A stretch of DNA of 51,274 nt from Chloroflexota bacterium (GTDB lineage Bacteria; Chloroflexota; Anaerolineae; Aggregatilineales; J027). The DNA is taken from the NCBI GenBank assembly GCA_013112715.1, contig JABFGB010000034.1:1-51274 (forward strand), given 5' to 3'. This document shows positions 48,237-51,274 of the stretch, piece after piece (the stretch's first letter is position 1; the number at the start of each line of letters is the position of its first letter). The notes under the pieces are model-generated. The model worked only from the letters and a program-made list of their open reading frames with translations. It was not told the origin of the DNA and made no database searches. The position numbers and the translations under genes are program-made.

Positions 48237-48818
48237 GTGAAGAAAATCGTTTCGCTGTTCAAACGTGACTATGAGGGCACGCGGTTGGTTTATGATGAAG
48301 TGGTTGAGGGCGCTGAGTGGGTTATTGCAGGAGAAGGTACACCCACGCCCAAATGGGATGGGACGTCGTGCCTGATTCAAGATGGGGTGCTGTACAAACG
48401 CTATGATGCTAAAAAGGGTAAAAACCCACCAGAAGGGTTCGTGCCTGCGCAAGACCCCGACCCAATTACTGGACACTGGCCCGGATGGTTGGCGGTGGAT
48501 GGCAATAAACCCGATGATAAATGGCATTGGGAGGCGTGGAATCACCTGCTGGCGACGACACCCCCGGATGAACTTGAGGGGACATATGAATTAATTGGGC
48601 CAAAGGTGCAAGGGAATCCTTATAAACTGGATCGGCATCAGTTGGTGCGACATGGCGACCCGCTTTTTGTGGTCTGGGAAACCGAGCCACCCCGCGATTT
48701 TGAGGGGTTGAAGCTGTGGTTAGGGGAACACAAAATTGAGGGGATTGTGTGGCATCACCCCGATGGCCGCATGGTCAAAATCAAGCGCCGCGATTTTGGC
48801 TATAAGTGGCCTGAATAG
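48237..48818 (+). CDS. Minimal RNA ligase, RLIG1 (C12orf29/DUF5565)-like nucleotidyltransferase
   Basis: 193 residues. Covalent nucleotidyltransferase motifs are in order: motif I PKWDGTS with Lys39 as the adenylation site, a motif III-like YELIGPKVQGNPY (117-129), motif IV KIEGIVWHHPDG (166-177) and motif V MVKIKRRDFGYKWP (179-192). Segments FVPAQDPDPITG and HWPGWLAVD correspond to the region I recall in human RLIG1 as WIPAKETEQING and HIPGWVPVE, and the ELIG...GNPY and IEGIVWH...DG blocks match closely. RLIG1 seals 5'-phosphate and 3'-hydroxyl RNA ends using ATP. This version is about 60% of the human length. GTG start with AAAGGA about 7 nt upstream. It lies between a propeller gene and htpG. 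The ligase activity is inference; the nucleotidyltransferase motifs are seen directly. Confidence 0.82.
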   Translation: MKKIVSLFKRDYEGTRLVYDEVVEGAEWVIAGEGTPTPKWDGTSCLIQDGVLYKRYDAKKGKNPPEGFVPAQDPDPITGHWPGWLAVDGNKPDDKWHWEAWNHLLATTPPDELEGTYELIGPKVQGNPYKLDRHQLVRHGDPLFVVWETEPPRDFEGLKLWLGEHKIEGIVWHHPDGRMVKIKRRDFGYKWPE

Positions 48819-48865
48819 CTGCTGAAAGGGCAGGCAGCAAAACCTGCCCTCTCAAGAAATAGCCT

Positions 48866-50746
48866 CTAATCGGAATGGCGTCCGGTGGCGGCTTCCATCA
48901 GGGCCTGAATCCGGCTGACCATCTCGGCAGGATTGGGGTGCAGACCGTCTAACAATAGGGCGTTTTCGTAAATCTGCTCAACAGTGACTTCGACCAATGG
49001 GTTTTCGGCGTCGGCCTGCATCAAATTAGCTAAGTTGTGCATCAGGGTATGGCGTGGGTTGAGTTCCAAAATCTTGCGTGGGACTTCATAATCACGCTCT
49101 AACAGGCGATAGACGCGCTGGGTATGGCGGTCTAGTGTGCCTTCGGGGGATACCAAGCGGGCCGGATTGTTACCTGTCAACACCTTGCTGATGCGGACGG
49201 ACTGTACCCGATCTCCTAGAATGTCGGCAAAACGACTGCGGACACCTTCCAGCGAATCCTCTTCTAACGACTCATTGGTGGCTTCGGGTTCTTGGGGGGA
49301 GCCAATTTCGGAGAGGTCGAGGCTTTCATCATCCACATTGCGGAGTTTGTGGCCGTTAAATTCAAACAGCGAGTTAATCAAAAAGCTGTCTACGGTCTCG
49401 GTGAAATACAACACTTCGATACCCCGTTCACGGAAGGGGTCGAGGTGAGGACTGTGGGAGGCGACGGATTTGCTATCGCCCAGTACATAATAAATTTCCT
49501 GCTGATTTTCGACTTCCTGCATCCGTTCAACATAGTCTTGCAAACTGGTTAGGGTATCTTCGCTGCGGGTGCTGTAGAAACGCAGGAGGGCCTGTAGACG
49601 GTCACGGTTGTCGGGGTCGGCAATCATGCCCTGTTTCAAAAATGGGCCAAATTCTGCCCAAAATGCGGCGTATTTTTCGACATCATTTTTGGCGAGGTCA
49701 TTCAGATAGCGCAGAATACGTCCGGTGATGGCTTTCTTTAACCCGGCCATGAGCTTATTGGCCTGTACGGTTTCACGCGAGACATTCAGCGGCAGGTCTT
49801 CACTATCTACTGCACCCTGCACAAAATAGAGATATTCGGGCAGCAAATCGGTGCAATAGTCTTGAATCAGCACCTTACGCGCATATAGCTGCAAGCCGGG
49901 TTCTTTCCGCAGGCTGAACATATTACGCTCGGCTTTGGCAGGTAGATAGAGCAGGGCATAGTATTGTACTGGGGCATCAGCCGAGGTATGGATATGGGCC
50001 AATGGTGCTTCAAAATCCATTGTCAGAGCGCGATAGAAATTGTGGTAATCTTCGTCACTGACTTCGCTGGCAGGCCGACGCCAGATCGCTTGACGGGCAT
50101 TGGCGGGTTCTTCGCTTTCGCCGATATAAATGGGGAAGGCGATATAGTTTGAATGGGTCTGGATGATTTTGCGGAGGGTGTACTCTTTCAAGAAGTCCTT
50201 CGCGTCATCTTTTAATTTAAGGATAACCTCTGTACCGCGAACATCCTTGTCGCCTTCCTCAATTTCATAGGATTCTTCGCCACGAGAAATCCAGCGATAC
50301 GCCTGCGAATCCGGTTGATAGGACAGGGTGTTGACGGTGACCTCATCCGCGACCATAAAAATACTGTAGAAGCCGACACCGAATTGACCAATCAAATCCG
50401 TCGCAATGTGTCCGTTGGTGGATTTGGCCTGCTCCAAAAATGCCCGCACCCCGCTTTTAGAAATCGTACCCAAATTTTCGATCAGTTCTTGGCGGGTCAT
50501 GCCGACACCTGTGTCTCGAATGGTGAGTGTGCCCGCTTCTTCATTGGCTTCGATTTCGATAGCAAGTTGGGCGTCTACATCCCGTACATCGCGGTTGGTC
50601 AGTAATTCAAACTGCATCCGATTAAGTGCGTCGGAGGCGTTCGAGATGAGTTCGCGCAGGAAGATTTCGCGTTCGGTATAGAGGGAATGAACCAGTGTGT
50701 ACAATAATTGGCGGATTTCCGCCTGAAAGGTAAATGACTCGGCCAT
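48866..50746 (-). CDS. htpG: Chaperone HtpG (Hsp90)
   Basis: About 626 residues from MAESFTFQAEIRQLLYTLVH; the start 11 codons upstream lacks homology. The N-terminal GHKL ATPase shows REIFLRELISNASDALNR, TIRDTGVGMTRQELIENLGT, IGQFGVGFYSIFMVADEVTV and GTEVILKLKDDAKDFL. The middle domain has RQAIWRRPASEVSDEDYHNF, YLPAKAERNMFSLR and LPEYLYFVQGAVDSEDLPLN, VSRETVQANKLM. The C-terminal dimerisation domain ends near PLVEVTVEQIYENALLLDGL. It is an ATP-dependent chaperone in the cytosol. Convergent with the RNA ligase gene (47 nt apart). Confidence 0.97.
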   Translation of the reverse strand: MAESFTFQAEIRQLLYTLVHSLYTEREIFLRELISNASDALNRMQFELLTNRDVRDVDAQLAIEIEANEEAGTLTIRDTGVGMTRQELIENLGTISKSGVRAFLEQAKSTNGHIATDLIGQFGVGFYSIFMVADEVTVNTLSYQPDSQAYRWISRGEESYEIEEGDKDVRGTEVILKLKDDAKDFLKEYTLRKIIQTHSNYIAFPIYIGESEEPANARQAIWRRPASEVSDEDYHNFYRALTMDFEAPLAHIHTSADAPVQYYALLYLPAKAERNMFSLRKEPGLQLYARKVLIQDYCTDLLPEYLYFVQGAVDSEDLPLNVSRETVQANKLMAGLKKAITGRILRYLNDLAKNDVEKYAAFWAEFGPFLKQGMIADPDNRDRLQALLRFYSTRSEDTLTSLQDYVERMQEVENQQEIYYVLGDSKSVASHSPHLDPFRERGIEVLYFTETVDSFLINSLFEFNGHKLRNVDDESLDLSEIGSPQEPEATNESLEEDSLEGVRSRFADILGDRVQSVRISKVLTGNNPARLVSPEGTLDRHTQRVYRLLERDYEVPRKILELNPRHTLMHNLANLMQADAENPLVEVTVEQIYENALLLDGLHPNPAEMVSRIQALMEAATGRHSD

Positions 50747-50865
50747 AAAAAACCCTACCTCTTGAATTGACATTCGCATTTTCGTTCAGGAATTTTCAGC
50801 CCAACACTGTACCGCATGAGTGTAGGAATTACGTTGGAGGCGGACAAAATTTTTGGCAGATTTCC

Positions 50866-51274
50866 TTAACGCCGGATCATGCGCCAAGCCATGCCCCCCA
50901 GCACAATGAGTCCCAAGCCAGCAAATAATAGACCCAATATCCACCATGACACAGGTAAAACGGATTTTTCATCGGCGGGTTTCATTTGGGCGGTCGCAAA
51001 GTTCGGAGGGGTATTGGCCCAACCTTCGATTGGGGCATAGACACGCCACGTCGGGCCGGGGGTGCGGTTGCCTTGCGCATCTAGCGTGATGACTTGCCAT
51101 TGAATATCGTGGGTCAGCGCGGCAGGCAGCAGCCAACGGGATTCGCTGGTTTGGCCCATCAATTGACCATCAATCCATACCTCAAAATTCAATTGCTGGC
51201 AGGGGTCAGGGTTGGGCAGCCATGTCAGGGTTTGCACGGACATGGTGGTTTCAGTGGCGTTGGGGGGGGAAGGG
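50866..51274 (-). CDS. Membrane-anchored protein, C-terminal part only (5' end outside window)
   Basis: The reading frame stays open to the window edge, so the gene is truncated at its 5' end. Visible part: linker residues PSPPNATETT, then a fibronectin/Ig-like beta region (VQTLTWLPNPDPCQQLNFEV, WQVITLDAQGNRTPGPTWRV), a spacer, and a C-terminal membrane helix (WWILGLLFAGLGLIVLGGMA) followed by WRMIRR. The layout suits a surface protein anchored by its C-terminus with a short basic cytoplasmic tail. No enzymatic domain is visible in this part. An internal ATG at 51243 could be taken for the start, but it interrupts the fold and has no Shine-Dalgarno. Confidence 0.7.
   Translation of the reverse strand, partial: PSPPNATETTMSVQTLTWLPNPDPCQQLNFEVWIDGQLMGQTSESRWLLPAALTHDIQWQVITLDAQGNRTPGPTWRVYAPIEGWANTPPNFATAQMKPADEKSVLPVSWWILGLLFAGLGLIVLGGMAWRMIRR

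Overview
The window is about 51 kb of a moderately GC-rich bacterial chromosome. Several traits point to the phylum Chloroflexota, probably an Anaerolineae-type lineage: many secreted proteins with long Thr/Pro/Ser-rich linkers, TPR proteins with one central membrane segment, LysM and SH3b/CARDB surface modules, WYL regulators and frequent GTG/TTG starts. This is inference; no marker gene here fixes the genus. Coding density is high. Housekeeping genes (5S rRNA, rsfS, tmRNA, rho, fbp, uppS, frr, htpG, an rlmB-type methyltransferase, tRNA-Ala) alternate with envelope, signalling and sugar-metabolism genes.

Layout. 1-2016: 5S rRNA, rsfS and thpR (minus), then a complete tmRNA with a readable tag. 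2027-4453: a small accessory patch with a ClpP-fold SDH-type protease, a 72-residue partner, a dead tail of a TPR gene and a free-standing LAGLIDADG endonuclease. Two near-identical 31-nt palindromic repeats bracket tmRNA plus patch. 4465-11251: TPR membrane protein, membrane-anchored MutS-like ATPase, LysM surface protein, polyprenyl-phosphate-type GT2. 11391-13675: WYL regulator, small dimeric-barrel protein, SerB-like phosphatase. 13678-19925: two divergent orphan solute-binding proteins, one fused to SH3b and CARDB, followed by a GT4 and a polyprenyl sugar phosphotransferase. 20081-25900: a four-gene series of secreted beta-propeller, response regulator, histidine kinase and secreted acidic protein. 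25965-29894: rho, fbp, uppS, frr (minus). 30060-35651: phosphodiesterase/phosphatase, then a TPR protein, membrane protein and acyl-CoA carboxyltransferase operon. 35776-38758: an isolated two-gene operon. 38795-44830: tandem VOC protein, GH88/105-type hydrolase, ThuA-like protein, FemAB-like transferase and GH127 beta-L-arabinofuranosidase. 44973-51274: tRNA-Ala(CGC), DUF1295 membrane protein, TrmH-type methyltransferase, propeller lipoprotein-like protein, a minimal RNA ligase, htpG and a truncated membrane-anchored protein.

The two most interesting loci are these. (1) At 35776-38758 a 149-residue protein looks like a beta-grasp (MoaD/ThiS/ubiquitin-like) domain with a helical insert and ends in Leu-Arg-Gly-Gly. 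It is translationally coupled to a DUF4132/DUF7737-type protein and enclosed by strong terminators, so the two form a self-contained unit. (2) At 48237-48818 a 193-residue protein resembles, motif by motif, the metazoan RNA ligase RLIG1 (C12orf29) and may be a minimal bacterial version. Also notable are a tmRNA with a T-arm that does not fit the canonical T-loop, and a homing endonuclease lying between a relic and an intact copy of the same TPR gene end.

Limits: all calls come from reading the sequence and remembered family motifs. No alignment, HMM or structure search was run.
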